Shown: in pieces, positions 24,481 to 36,675 of the stretch
Layout of the letters: each line of letters opens with the position of its first letter
Numbering within the stretch: position 1 is the stretch's first letter
Assembly: GCA_002633025.1 (NCBI GenBank)
Contig: NMRB01001097.1
Location: 120,203-184,202 of the forward strand
Direction of reading: 5' to 3'
Source: Notospermus geniculatus
Lineage: Eukaryota > Nemertea > Pilidiophora > Heteronemertea > Lineidae
DNA length: 64,000 nucleotides
Program-made: the position numbers and the translations under genes
Notes under the pieces: model-generated
What the model saw: only the letters and a program-made list of their open reading frames with translations
The model's database searches: none
What the model was told of the DNA's origin: nothing

Positions 24481-27400
24481 ATGGCGGACCCAGCTCCGCG
24501 TGGCTCCATACAGCTACAGGAGCCCGACAGCCGCCGTGGATCGCTGGCCTTCTTCCGGTTCCTGTTGACCTTTGAGTACGTGTTTGAATCTACAGGACAC
24601 TGTGGATTATATCAGATTTTGATAATCGTATTGACTTCTATCATAGAATGCTCAATCGGATTGAGCCTTTTCACAGTCCTTACCGAAGGCGCCATTTCTG
24701 GTTGGACGTGGTCCTGCGGCACTCCTACCGGCGATATCAGGGACTATAATGGGACAGGGAATCAGTTGGGGAGATTGGACTGGTGTCCCACCGCTGGAGA
24801 TGATTGCACGAATCTTACCTTTCTTAGTAAGACAAGGACAGTTGCAACAGAAGTAAGTATAGGCCTAATTGTGTGCAATACAAGTGTGTCAATGCGATGC
24901 TGCAGTTTTGTACGCAAGGCACGCTGAAATCGAGACTGCAGTCATCACATTTTCTTACCAAAAATTGATCCTTATAAGTCTTTTCAGTGTCCCGCGTATG
25001 GAACACCCAGAAAAACTAGACGAAAAAAGGCAGGTTTAAGAGTGCAATCACCTCTTCCAACTGAGCTACATGTATTCCGAAAGTTTCCGAAGATTGCCGA
25101 TGGCTGACCCTGTACGGACGTAGCCATCGGCTATCTTCGGATACTTCCGGAAGAGGTTCGGAGAATCTCATCTCCAATCAAGGGCTAACGTGTTCCTTGT
25201 TTTGTAGTGGAATCTCATTTGCGAGCAAGGACATCTCGTGAGACTGACCATCGTCTTGTTCTTCGCCGGGGCACTAGGTGGCTCTGTCATCAATGGACAA
25301 CTGGCTGATGTCTACGGCCGCCGAAAGATGACGCTGATTTTTTGGTCGTTACTGATGGTGCTGCAAGCTTTGACTGGGTTGTCAACGACTTGGATCATGT
25401 ACCTGGCTTTTAGGATAGGAGCAGGGATTTGTGCTGGTGAGTGGGCTCAGTGGGGGTATGCTGGCTGAAGTAACAGCAGTACTGTATGCCTGAGTGTACT
25501 TAGATGTACACAGTAGGCTGATACTCCAATCAAACATGTTCTCACTGATCCAAAGTGGAGACACTCCTTTTGCCTGCCACTGGAGGGTAGCGGATGAACC
25601 TCAACAAATGTCGGCAACTCGCGGTGGCCTCGGAAGATCCATGATCCAACAAACTCCAGCCCCACCTCTTATTTTGTTCCAGGTGCATGCACGGCCTCCA
25701 ACAGCGTGATCTCTGTAGAGTTCATGGGACCAAAAGGCCGCGTCCTAGCTGCTCAGAAGTTTGGCATATCGCTGTCTCTCTTCCTCTTTGCGCTTTTCGT
25801 CTTCGTCATCGAGGACTGGAGATTGAGGGCGTTCGTCACGGGACTGCTGGGGGTACCTTTCGTACCAGTCATCTATATGTAAGTTTCTCTCTCGCTGGAG
25901 CATACCAGAGAAGGATTGAGATTCGGTACTCTATCCGACCGTCGTACAGTCAATAAGAACGTAAAACGTGTGACAAGAATCCAAGTCTACTCGGAATCGA
26001 AGTCCTGCTTTATTGTTTCACGAGGGATTAGGATATATGGCCATAGCAAACACGACCATTCAAATATAACCTTACAATAAATAGCAAACTATTGTAACTA
26101 GGACTTGCATTTCTAGGACAACAATTCCTTTCACACCGGCGGTAGACAGCATCTGTCGTTCGCCCTGAAGTATCGCATGGAGTGTAATTTCAATTCAGAA
26201 ACTAAATGAATTAGGTTATGTAATCAATTAACCTAGATCCATGGAGCCTCGTAAAATCGTTCTTTTTTGGTAAACCTACACACAAGTAGTTGCTGCAGTT
26301 TACGATGTCCAATCGATCGGCTACTTTCATGGCTTGGAATAAGACGCCGTTCAATCTACTCCTAATTTTCCATTTTTTACTTTATTGAAAACAAGGTTAT
26401 CTATTAAAATGCATCTAATGTTTACATACTTAAAAAGCTTCCTCCCTGAAAACTTTGTTCCCGTACAGATTCCTACCAGAGAGCGCAAGATGGCTGCTCC
26501 AGAAAGACCGCGTACCGGAAGCGGAAGTCATCATCAAGAAGATTGCGCAGTACAACCGGTCGTCGGTACCGAACTTGAACTATCTCACGCGGATCGCCGA
26601 ACTGAACAAAGCGGAGAGGAAAGGCCATGACCTTTTTACATATCTTGACCTGTTTGCTTCGAAAAAATATGCTATGAGGACACTTTCGCTGTTTTTTATC
26701 AGGTAGGTTCACCTTTTAAAGGGAGGACCACTTGCCCCTCACCTGCTTATTCCAAACACATAGACAAACTTTACCCCAAGTCTACCAAAGCTCGTCACTG
26801 CCAGCTTCCAATCTTGTACTGCTGTTATCTCTTTACAAAGGTATTTTTTCTGTTTTCAGCTTCTCACAAATCGTCCTGATGACGGGATTCGATATCCGGG
26901 TGACGGGGTTGGACATTGCTCCCAAGATGGCCGTCCTAGGAGGGACAATGTTTGTAGGAAAACTCATCAACTTGTTCACAGCCAACAGGTGAGAGGGTAG
27001 GCCCTACTCAATCATCAGTCGTTTATTTTCTTTGAAGCTGGGATTGTATAATTTAATTCCACTACAAATGCCTCATTCGATACAGGTAATAGACGATTCT
27101 CGAATTAGCAGGTCTGCGCACTTCCCCCGAAATCGCAACCACAACCTCGTTCTGAAACCGGGTGACGTGACGCAGTCCATGATTCAGCTATGGTCGACTC
27201 TGACGCAACGTCTTCGAAGTCACTGTCGTGAGGTTATCTGTGTCACATCTTTATAGCTTCAGATCGAGGTTGTGGTTGACATTTCGGCGGAAGTGCGCAG
27301 ATCTTTGTCGTTTACGTCAATTTGAGAATGGTCTATACCTGGTCATTCAGCAGCATGAAATTAACAACTTGAAGGGCATCATTTCTAAAGGGGCACGGCA

Positions 27401-28815
27401 CACTGATATTTACAAATGACAGCTCTCATAAACTCTTCCAGGTTTGGCCGAAAGAGGGCCTTCATAGCCAACATCGTTGTCGTCGTGATTATCACCGTTT
27501 CCATGTTGACCGTGGATGTGGTACACCTGTTTTTGACATTTGGTCACAAACCTGTCATCCTCACAACTTTCGCTGCTGTAGCTTTGGTAGCGATGGGTGG
27601 AGCCAGTATGCTGACGTTCTGTGTTGTTGTAGAGACCTATCCAACTTTACTTCGGTAAGTTATTTTATGTCTTGTCAGCCATTCAGGCTTAGGCCTAAAA
27701 TGTGCCAGGAAGCTTGTGCACTGGACACGTTCCAATACTCGACAATATGAGACCTTCACTGTAAACCCATCTGGGCCCGGTCTTGGACCAATCCTTATAT
27801 CATTACCGAACTCAAGATGGCGCTGCCAAAGTAGCCTTTATTGGGCCAATTACCCGGTCCAGCGTGGACTATTGTCCAAGGATAGCCAGACGCGTACCTA
27901 GATCGGGCCAATATCGTTGGCTATCTGGGAGGAATGCAAGTCCGAGTTACACTAGCCTGCTATTGTAAGGTTATATTCGAATGATCATTATCTCTGTAGC
28001 CAAATCCTAATCTATCGTTAACAAACGGACTGACACTCAAGGGGACACCAGCTACACAAATTCTCAGCATACTGCACCCACCTTCTTCTTTGTGTTTCCA
28101 GGTCCACCGCCACTGGAGTGATGGCAGTATTCGGCGAAGTCGGTGGAATAGTCGCATTTTACATGCCACAGTTGGTGAGTTTGACAAGCGTTCGTCTATT
28201 GAACATAAACAGACAAGGGCGTGCTGGGAAAACTACCCGGCGTAACCTTCAATAAATAGACCTGATGTGCCTAGTTCTGGCAATCGTTTGGCCATCAAAT
28301 ATGAATCAGTTTTATAGGCCTACAGCGCTATGCGTGTAATGTTTGTGTTGAAACTCTACTTTCTAAAGTTCATTGGCACACGGATCCAATCCGTTTCCAG
28401 TCCGTTTGCCCCTAGTTTTCCGGATACGACAACGCTGAAGTCCATTTGATAGATTTTTTACGGACCTGATTCGGACCAATTCCGTGTGCCAATTAACCTT
28501 GCTTTATACATTTCATTTCAGAACACATACCATATCTCTATCGCATACGTCTTGCTCTGCGTCCTGGGTATCATATCCGCCGTCTTGGTTGCCGTCGCCA
28601 TACCGGAAACCAGAGGGCGTGACCTCCAGGAAGAACTTCCGCAAGGAACAGACGACGGCTACTGTCGTTGTCGGTGTAAACGAAAACACGAACCGAGCGA
28701 GAACACGTCAGATGACGTGTGGGATGAAGTGAAGGAGGTCAACAAACGAGATTACAATAGGGACTACTGCGTACTTGATTTTACTAAAAATAAAAAAAGA
28801 GAAACGCCCTGTTAA
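24481..28815 (+). CDS. SLC22-family organic ion transporter (8 exons, 579 aa)
   Basis: Exons 24481-24852, 25208-25436, 25683-25878, 26469-26702, 26860-26988, 27442-27654, 28102-28174 and 28522-28815 join in one frame (1740 nt) with GT-AG borders throughout. The start ATGGCGG at 24481 follows aaa, and the length fits the family's usual 550-600 aa. Family marks: TM1 around residues 44-68; a large extracellular loop with cysteines and NGT and NLT sequons; WNLICE; the MFS motif GQLADVYGRRK at about 154-164; PESARWL at about 269-275; a second NRFGRKR loop at about 386-392; PETRGRDLQEE at about 510-520 after TM12. SLC22 proteins are plasma-membrane facilitators or exchangers of organic cations, carnitine or anions; the substrate cannot be read from sequence. 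The cytoplasmic tail holds an unusual CRCRCKRK cluster and an acidic segment. Converges on the Ig-like gene. Confidence 0.95.
25051..25155. repeat. Small hairpin element in SLC22 intron 1
   Basis: Inverted repeat with arms ccgaagattgccgatggct and agccatcggctatcttcgg, extended outward by cctcttcc and ggaagagg. It lies wholly between the donor at 24853 and the acceptor at 25207. Confidence 0.85.
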
Positions 28816-28960
28816 CCATTGCATTTAATAGTCTATTATTAATATTTATCAAGAAAATACCTGTAAATGCTTCATGTAAATATAGGTAAATGCCCGTGTG
28901 TTTCTTGACGTCTTTTTTGCTATTGAAAGTATGTGTATACAGTGTTTTAAAGTCTTGGTG

Positions 28961-28966
28961 ATTAAA
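28961..28966 (+). terminator. Candidate poly(A) signal of the SLC22 gene
   Basis: attaaa, 146 bp past the stop codon. It is a common variant signal and the first plausible one downstream of the last exon. Confidence 0.4.
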
Positions 28967-28997
28967 AGCGACCATCTGCCGGCCCTCTCTACCGTAC

Positions 28998-29003
28998 TTT
29001 ATT
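28998..29003 (-). terminator. Candidate poly(A) signal of the Ig-like gene
   Basis: AATAAA on the minus strand (tttatt on plus), about 350 bp past the stop of the Ig-like gene. It lies only about 30 bp from the candidate SLC22 signal, so the two 3' UTRs probably abut or overlap. Confidence 0.45.
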
Positions 29004-29356
29004 CCTAGATTATCAGTTGTGTCGTATTGTCCACTCTCCGAAGGAAATAGACTACATGTAATTGGAGATGAATATTACATAATAATTCACCAGTTTTCGA
29101 CCGGAAACCGTTGTCTTTCTCAGGACCAGCCTGAAATCGTCAGTCTACATGCGATACGTCCATGGCACTACTCCCCGGAATACCCCCAGATGAGAAAGTA
29201 CATCCGTCGACCACCATTGTCAAAACTTGATTCAGCAAAGTGTACTGTAAAATACCCCTAGTGATACCTCTACTGTAGAGATGGCAGCACTGGTATAACA
29301 GTGGAATTACCAGACCTTCAGGGATGAAATTTGTAACGTGATCCACCGGAAAAGTC

Positions 29357-31253
29357 TCAGGAGTCGACGACATGAAATCCTATCTTCCTTCTGTTTAGAA
29401 AGAATTTGTTTTCTGCGAGACATGCTATGACGTAGTCTGTTTTCCCGTCAGTGAATTCCTTTTTTAACGTCACAGATGACGTCATCAACTCCGTCGTATT
29501 ATCGAAGATACTTCGTATTGCAATGCCATCAATTTTTTCCAGGTTGGTCCATGTTGGATCGCCGAAGATCGGATCTAAAGCGAACACCGAATCCTTGTTG
29601 CTTGTGTTTTGAGGGATGTAGAAGAATCGAATGGTCGGCGGTGGATGTCCGCTGGCTTTGCATGTCAATGTGGCCTGGAAAACAAGCAAAAACCTTTAAT
29701 CATTATCTCCCCATCGTTCTCCAGTCGACCCGAAGGAATCAACGTCATAACCAACAATTTTCATCTTGAAGATTTACCTACCGTTGTCTTTGGCGTCACA
29801 TCATACCACAACGTTTGCCTTTCCGCCATCTCTACGCCTGGTTTCGGCACGCCCTCTATATAAAACTCTAGTAACCTCACCGGCCGATAAAGGGCAATCC
29901 TTGTGAGAAATTTCGAGAAACCTAGCTCGTTCCTTGATCTGACAAGGTAATATTGCGGCCTGTCCTGGCTAGGGTTCTTGATATGGAACGTTTGCGAAAT
30001 AAATGTCCCCGGTAGGGGGCGCCCTGACTTAGCCGGTTTTACAGCAATTGATGCGTTATTGTATTTCCGGCCGCGCAGAGCGTGCAGGGATAATTTTGGT
30101 AGCGGATGACCACTGGTCATGACCCGGATACAGTTCGAAACATTCTGCACCGCAGCTAATTCTTGAGCTCGCTTGTGATTGGTCCGTTCAATTCGAGGCG
30201 ACATGATGTCACTGCAGCTCTCCACACGGACGGCAGGTGGCCACCATCCGCCATCTTGAATGTCAGTGTACACTTCGGTTTTTATCGCGGCAAAGTGGCT
30301 CGTATACAAAATAAAACCGACGGTATATAACCCAGTATTATTGCTGTTAAAACGCTTAAAGTCAATATGACTGCGTATCGCGATGACCTTTCCATTCTTA
30401 CTAGCTTTGACGCTAGATGTCGCTTTAATACTATTTTGTTTGTCTTTTTTCGCTGAATGTACACTTCGGATATGTCCGCCCACCGCCCACGACACTCGAA
30501 CAAATGTCCCGGCGAATATGTCTCGGAATGTTTCGGACGTTTTCGTATTGTTCCGTGCCTTAGCAACGAATGTTAATGAGAATTTGTCATCAGTGACTTT
30601 ATAAGTTGGCAGAGGGGCCTTTAGAATTTTGGGTAAAACCAAAGTTGTGTTTATAAGTTCGAGGGGATCAAAGTTCATGATGAATGTATTGCATGGCGTC
30701 CGTTGTATCAGATGAAGTGAAAAGTTGTCAACGCCATTTCGACCTGGTGTCTTGCGCATGCGCAGGATTAGCGTGTATTTCCCGTTTCCGGTATTGTGTA
30801 ATTTTGAAGTGTACCCTCTGTCAGCTGAAAAGAAAAGTAAGACTTGGTCAGGATTGAAAAGGTCACGGTTAGTGGTAGCTTTTATCTTTGATATAGGACT
30901 CTGTGTCCGGCATTTTGCATCCGACAAACCTCCTACAACTCCAACGAAGCTACGGAACCAGTGGGTCACTCTCTCATTATGTCCAGAAGAGATGACACCC
31001 TTTATTTGAGCAAACAGCAAAGTAGCAACCTACCTGTCGTCGGAATAAGGTAGGACACGCTCGTCCTGCCACCTATTGTGTATCCCTGTCTCTCTTCCCA
31101 GTAGCCTCGTATCGGGTAATCTGATTGGACGAAAACCTTTATGACACCAGGATGACCCGTAACAAGGTGTGACGTCACGTTTAGGATCGTTGGTAGTCTT
31201 ATCGGAAACACACACGGCTTGGAATGCCATCTTCTTAAAGATTCTGTACCAAA
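29357..31253 (-). CDS. Ig-like extracellular protein, 3' part (3 exons)
   Basis: Exons 31253-31034, 30824-29782 and 29674-29357 (minus) join with phases 0/1/0 and GT-AG borders into 526 codons plus a stop. The 5' end is not included: the first exon here starts after an acceptor and is not an initiator. The last exon is a clear Ig-like fold, with LTCKASGHPPP near its start and YVIACLAEN as the second cysteine strand. The preceding segment repeats the pattern (CIRVMTSGHPLPKLSL ... QYYLVRSRNELG) but lacks the second cysteine. Further upstream, degenerate Ig-like stretches have several N-X-S/T sites. Probably secreted or an ectodomain; no membrane helix is seen before the stop after HVVDS. Candidate N-terminal exons lie at 36399-36485 and 34073-34378. 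The exact family is not recognised. Confidence 0.78.
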
Positions 31254-31519
31254 CTGAAATGAAAAATACGATATTTTAGGTTAGAGATGAGCATCAGCCA
31301 TGATAAAGATGGTCACGTGATAGATATGCGACCAATCAGTTTCCGGCACTCTGTCTTCAGATGGATACCAATCAGAATCTTGCATAATTACGGGTGATTG
31401 TATTTCCCTCTTTGAGCCTTTTGATTTAATGAACTGAATTTAAACTTGACCTAAAAAGTATCACTGACAGGACTTCATGCATCAGTCCTGCAGGTCTGCA
31501 CTGCTTAGATACATATTTT

Positions 31520-31721
31520 CAATGGGAGGCTTTACTGCCGTTAGAGGTCACCACCAGTTAGCGGTCCTAGGACGTCATGGAATGTGACGTCACAAAGAAG
31601 AAATGCACGCCGTGACGTCATCCACATGACGTGGAGGCCATGGCTACGTCTGTGACGTCAAATACTGTTACATTCTAGGACGCTAACAAGCGGCCTCTAA
31701 TGGCAGTAAAATTTCCCAATG
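31520..31721. repeat. CRE-rich MITE family, copy 3
   Basis: Same element as 16944-17147, with ends caatgggaggctttactgcc and the complement aaaatttcccaatg. The interior has gtgacgtcacaaag and ctgtgacgtcaaat. Right beside it (31729-31740) is another fragment of the terminal repeat, caatgggagactt, suggesting nested or repeated insertion. Confidence 0.9.
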
Positions 31722-31786
31722 CAATTGGCAATGGGAGACTTGGACCAATTCCACCCATCCTCTCTATTCTGACTTGATTATCATAC

Positions 31787-31961
31787 CTACCACAGGTGTT
31801 TCATCACAATCTAACTCTTCTTGCAATTTCCTTTCAATAAAATGAAAACGCTTCAAGCATGTTTTACAAACAACCATGTTACTCCCAAGGTTAGTATTGA
31901 GAATACTTCCTGCGTGTAACTTCATAAGATAAGAAAGATGCACTTCAGTGTTTGGCTGATT
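31787..31961 (-). CDS. Orphan exon, zinc-finger-like fragment
   Basis: Bounded by a possible acceptor (gtggaattttag) and the donor gtag|gtatga, open in one frame, phase 0 in and phase 1 out. It reads NQPNTEVHLSYLMKLHAGSI ... VVCKTCLKRFHFIERKLQEE. The VCKTCLKRF plus helix pattern resembles the second half of treble-clef/ZAD-type fingers that begin many multi-copy or transposon-derived animal proteins. No neighbouring exon with the first CxxC was found, so this may be a gene fragment. Confidence 0.35.
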
Positions 31962-32117
31962 CTAAAATTCCACCTAGGCCTACTATCAATTAACTCCCCT
32001 TATGCAGCACGTACACGTAGTACCTCATATTGATGTACACAAAGATAACATTAATTAATCATTTGACATCCTGTGAACAGTACCAGGGGGCGACAGGTGG
32101 TTGCATCTATCGGCATC

Positions 32118-32262
32118 CCGTTTTGAATGTGCGGTTGAACATATTGGCTTTAATGGAGGAATGTAACGGAGCACCTGATTGGTTGCATTCCGTTGTGAAT
32201 GTGCGGCTGAACATGTTGGCTGTTCCCTTGGAGAAATGTAACGGAGCATCTGATTGGTGCAT
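32118..32262. repeat. Tandem duplication, two copies of 72-73 bp
   Basis: Two adjacent copies beginning ccgtt.tgaatgtgcgg and containing aatgtaacggagca.ctgatt, about 85 percent alike by eye. Confidence 0.88.
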
Positions 32263-32450
32263 GCTGAACAAGAGGTAGCACAGGACGAAACCAAAAATTG
32301 TTGTTTAGTCCATACATGTACTATAAAGGCGAACCTTTCGCCTAAGAATGTGTTAGACGTACATAAATATGGAAAAGTGATAGTCTTTATTCGGTCAGCA
32401 AAAAACAAATTCTTTATTTACACGACAATTCTCTCTGCGGTCAGTCACAC

Positions 32451-32858
32451 AGTTGACGGGCGTCATGACGTCCCAGTCAAAACACATGAGTTATGACATG
32501 CTTCATCTTCGATAATCGAAGGCTGATCTGCTAACCACTGCGTTACATCGCACATCTACCCTTCGAGAAATAGACCGGTCCACGGCGTATCTTGGCACGA
32601 TGCCAACTTTACCGGTCGACCAATCAGATTGCATTTTATATCGGGTCTTCGGCAGGGGCTTCGGTTACCACTATTCATACCACGTGGAAATTTTACAACA
32701 CTGGTTCTGATTGGCCTCCTCTTCTCGAGGCAGCGGATCCGTCGCAGACAGGTCAATTTCTCGAAGGGTGATATGGGATATAACGGAGTGGTGAGCAGAT
32801 CNAGTTGACGGGCGTCATGACGTCCCAGTCAAAACACATGAGTTATGACATGCTTTGG
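32451..32858. repeat. Direct duplication of 56 bp ending at an assembly N
   Basis: 32451-32506 and 32803-32858 are identical (agttgacgggcgtcatgacg ... gacatgctt). The second copy begins immediately after the N at 32802, so the join is probably an overlap that was not merged rather than a true duplication. Confidence 0.85.
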
Positions 32859-33083
32859 CGCTGGCATGTAAATGGTTTACCCTGCGATATTTGAATTCCG
32901 ATCCGATCAATGGACACTTTCACACTTCCGGTACATCATAAATTATTAGCTACGGGCAGATCGGACGGAAAACCGATTGACACGTTCTGTACAAGCAAAT
33001 TGAGAACAACTCACATGGTATCGGCGAGACGACCATCATTCGTTCCGACAGGATGCCTTGTTTTGGAAACGGACTGACAGCTC

Positions 33084-33133
33084 TGTGTGTGTGTGTGTGT
33101 GTGTGTTTGCATGTGTGCGTGTGCGTGTGTGTA
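33084..33133. repeat. (TG)n microsatellite
   Basis: About 50 bp of tg/gtgc dinucleotide repeat, interrupted by ttgca and tgcg. Confidence 0.97.
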
Positions 33134-34072
33134 TCCCCTATTGTCAAGTCTTGGCTTATTTGGTCTGTCTACTGCAAAACTCTGACAGATGGGGAATAGC
33201 TACAGACGTTACGCTTGTCTTTTTGACATCACACGTTCACTTATTTCGACTACCAACATTTACCAACATTAATTAATTAATCAACAACTACACCACAATA
33301 CATAATCGTACAGATCGATGTACAGGCTGAGGCCTATCGCGGTAATGACCTCAATTGCACTGGGGCAGCGAATTATCGTAGGCATAATCCTTGGCAAGAG
33401 AACACTTTTAAGAAAAAGTTTGACTTTCTCGATGTGTTAATTGGATAATTGACCAATCAAGAAATGGTTTGCAGATTTTCCTCGTATGTAATAATAATGA
33501 TAAAAAGTTCGCAATGCTGAAACTTCGCACTCTCAAGAGGCTGGTTGCGTTTGTCCTGCCATTGAACAACCACAACCAAAATTTGCAGAACAAGTTGTTT
33601 GGATTGCGAAGTGGCATTTCTAGTTGTTCCGGTCTACCAATGTTCTCCTACACTAGACTGACGTAGTAAGCCCTGCTTTGGCAATGGGGGCAAACGCACA
33701 CACAGAGCAGTCTGAATGTGTTGTATAATTGTTTCCAAAAACAATGTGTGATGGAGCACCTCGCGATAGGAACATTGACAGATATCACACCGACCTCGTA
33801 GAAGAGGAAGGATTCTTCAGAAATTTCCCTTCACCACAAACCGTTTGTCCACCATCATAGCATTCTTAGACTGCCTATCTTCAGAACCAAATTCATTATC
33901 TCTCGCTACACTAGGAACAGTAGCTCAAGGCTATTGGAAGGAAAATCATTTCGTTCCGTGTACAGGACGTAATACCGCTCGAAGCAAACAGGTGGAAGAC
34001 ATTTCTTAATCTCACTTCGAGGCTCTTATCCATCTATTAGGATCTAATTTCCCCATCTACAAGAGATGAGGA
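33134..34072. other. Non-coding, nothing recognised
   Basis: No exon with splice borders and domain similarity. It could be intron of the minus-strand Ig-like gene if its first exon lies at 34.3 kb or 36.4 kb. Confidence 0.45.
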
Positions 34073-34378
34073 TTAGTTTGCTATTGGTATGATCTGTACC
34101 ATCCTGTTGGCGTGGCCCTCTGAACATTTTGTAATATAAACCAAGAAGTCCTGATTTAACAAGAATGTGTAGGGAGTGTTGCAGGTTATTAAACATACAG
34201 AGGCAGGAATGCTGAACGACTTATCATCGATGGTGATGCTTTTCGGTTTCAATTTTGATCCGAAAAAGCCAACGGCAGCAATCCCTCGGTGCAGCTTCGC
34301 GGTGTATTTACTGTCGTTTGAGCGAATAACTCCAAGATACAGAATAGCACAAAATTGACACACAAAATGTATAAGCAA
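34073..34378 (-). CDS. Candidate signal-peptide exon of the Ig-like gene
   Basis: Opens with MLIHFVCQFCAILYLGVIRS, a plausible signal peptide, followed by about 70 residues of ordinary soluble composition with two cysteines (VCLITCNTP). Two possible donors keep phase 0, as required by the exon at 31253: gcctct|gtatgt inside it and atg|gtacag near its end. Neither is proven, so the 3' border is uncertain and the exon may be spurious. Confidence 0.3.
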   Translation of the reverse strand: MLIHFVCQFCAILYLGVIRSNDSKYTAKLHRGIAAVGFFGSKLKPKSITIDDKSFSIPASVCLITCNTPYTFLLNQDFLVYITKCSEGHANRMVQIIPIAN

Positions 34379-36240
34379 GAAGTCAATCTCCAGAATTCAC
34401 GAATTTTCGACCTCAACCGGGGTCTTTTTCAAGTGGAACTTTACAATCTGAAACTCTAGAAAAGACTGAGCTGAAACCCGAATGTGGAATTCGCTCGTTT
34501 GAGCGAATAACAGGCAGATGTTATGGATGTTGATGGTGATGCTTTTCCCCAATACTTCTGAGGGGGTCATTCACAAAATTGTCAACATTTTCAGACGTAC
34601 AGGTAGATGTACAGATAGATGTAAAGGCACAGGTGTATTCAGACTTTCCTACCCTTGCAAATTTACAAGAAAGAACGTTGAACTGGGCTCGATATAGAAG
34701 TCATCCACTTTTCGGAGAACATCGAAATGTGTAGAGTCAGCGCTCGATCCCCCTGGATCTGGTCACCTTTTTGGTAGTCAAACTCTAAAATCCAGGGTCT
34801 GGCTCATGGACTATTAGTGACGTAACTGCCATATTGTCAGAAAGCGAACGACCCCTGGGAACGAGGTTGTAGTAGCCGTGGTTACACTACATAAAATTCG
34901 CGTTTTTTTTGCGGTCACACCTATGAATTACACCGGGCTTCCAGAAACCCGTGTCTGAAAAACATGGGTTTTTGAGACACTGCAAGCTCGCCGTGCTTTT
35001 CGAAATCCCACGTTATAGTTCTTCGCACGGCTACAGATGGCGCAGCCATTAAGTGACGTCGTTTTCGCGCCTCCAACAATGTGTGCCAATACAGAAATGA
35101 CCGAAGAGTCAATGCATGCAGCGCAACCTGTCGTCGGGCTACTTAACTACAATGTAGTAGTGTGATGACCTCTCGCCGGGATTTTCGTACACACGAGTTT
35201 GACACGGGTCTGGAAAAACACGGGTATGTTCAACAAGTGTAACCTTAGCATGTAATTCTGCCCAACGTCAGGAAACATCAATTTGGGAAGAAAAATGTGG
35301 ATTCATGCTCTGTCGATGAAGATGAAGATGCAAAAATAATTGTTCATTTGTCACAATACAAACCAAGAACGTTATGTCTTACAGTGGACATAAGAATAGG
35401 ATTGAAATCTAATACAACGTGGAAGGTTAATGCCCGTTCCACGAATGGTTCGCCACTCACAAGAGAACGGGTTGCATGTTTAGGGTTCATGCTTAAAACG
35501 TCCCCTCCACCTTTTTTTTAAATCGATTTTTAATCAATCATGCATCTTGACTACCAAGGGTTGTGACATCGCTCCGCCCTTCGACTACGCTCACACAAAC
35601 CCTTCACGAACTTGGCTGTGATGAGCTTTTTCCAACCGGATGTTCCTGTTTGTGGACTGACTCCCACAGAAAATTCAACATGGATGGATGGAACATGCAA
35701 GAGGAAGCCTTAACTGCATGTTGAAATGTGTTAACAGGAATTATTTTAACTCCATGCCACACCGACCATTTTAATACGCTCGATCCCCCACCCCCAGCAT
35801 GCATGCAGTGCACTGTGACAGTGTTGGTTAAGGAATGTTAACAATCCATCCGCTTTCAAGAAAACACGTGACTGTGTGGTTTTCCAAAAAAAATTATCCT
35901 TCTGCCAAACATCAAACTTTGATCGACATTGTAACGTTATTTGAATACCGACTTTTTTTTGGTAAAGAGCAGGTATTACTACACAGTAAAACTATGTAAA
36001 AATTTAAATGAGTCTGTCGAATACATCAGATCTTAAATTACCAATTGAAATTCTTGGTGTTCTTCCTTTTCTTTGAGAAAAACCTTCAAGTGATCTTTCA
36101 TAGCGACAACCAAAAGAGTTTTTCTTTAGCCAAGCTCAAGCTGTAGCTAAATATCAAATTGTAAGTTAGAAAATACGCCATGACGACAAATTGCATTACT
36201 GATCTGATGACCCCAGTCTTCGAGGCGTAGCTCAGTTTAA
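34379..36240. other. Non-coding, no supported gene
   Basis: No exon chain. The segment 34870-35245 has loosely palindromic ends (ggttacactac / gtgtaacc), hinting at an old transposon. Confidence 0.45.
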
Positions 36241-36675
36241 AATAAATTCGGCTACAGCAGATTCAAAACGATCACATTCAAAACCAGGTTTGCTCCTTCA
36301 TTAAAGTTTTGTTCACTCATTGTCTACGGCGGTCATTTTTTACACTCAAACTAAGCGTCAAACTAAATAAAACAAACAAGCAAAGAAAAAGCACTTACCC
36401 GCAAAGTCAGTAAGATTATTCCAACGCAGATTAAAACAATAACAAATCCGAGTAGAATGAAGCGAGTCCGGCTAGAAATGACCATGGTTCCATTCGACCT
36501 TGATCACATCACCACCAGCAGCAGCAGCCGTATCTCCGCATGCAGCCACAGCAGCAGAAACGCAATCTCCTTCATCGCCATTCAGCGAACAGAGCTGGCG
36601 GAGTAATACCAAGAAGAGCGATGGCGCGTTACTCCGTCGATGTTTCGATTCACACGCCTGGAAAGTAGTCCATAA
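36241..36675. repeat. Duplicated segment, copy 1 (carries a coding exon)
   Basis: About 430 bp, roughly 95 percent alike by eye to 37508-37941. Copy 2 starts right after the N at 37507, so the pair may be two alleles placed in tandem by the assembler, or a true duplication. Confidence 0.88.
36399..36485 (-). CDS. Candidate first exon, N-terminal membrane anchor, copy 1
   Basis: The minus strand has accATGGtc (good start context) and 29 codons ending at cgg|gtaagt, phase 0. The peptide MVISSRTRF is followed by a hydrophobic run (ILLGFVIVLICVGIILLTL) and R: a short basic N-terminus plus one helix, i.e. a signal anchor or uncleaved signal peptide. Phase 0 matches the Ig-like exon at 31253, the nearest downstream exon on this strand, so this is the best candidate for its first exon, though the distance is about 5 kb. 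Confidence 0.5.
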
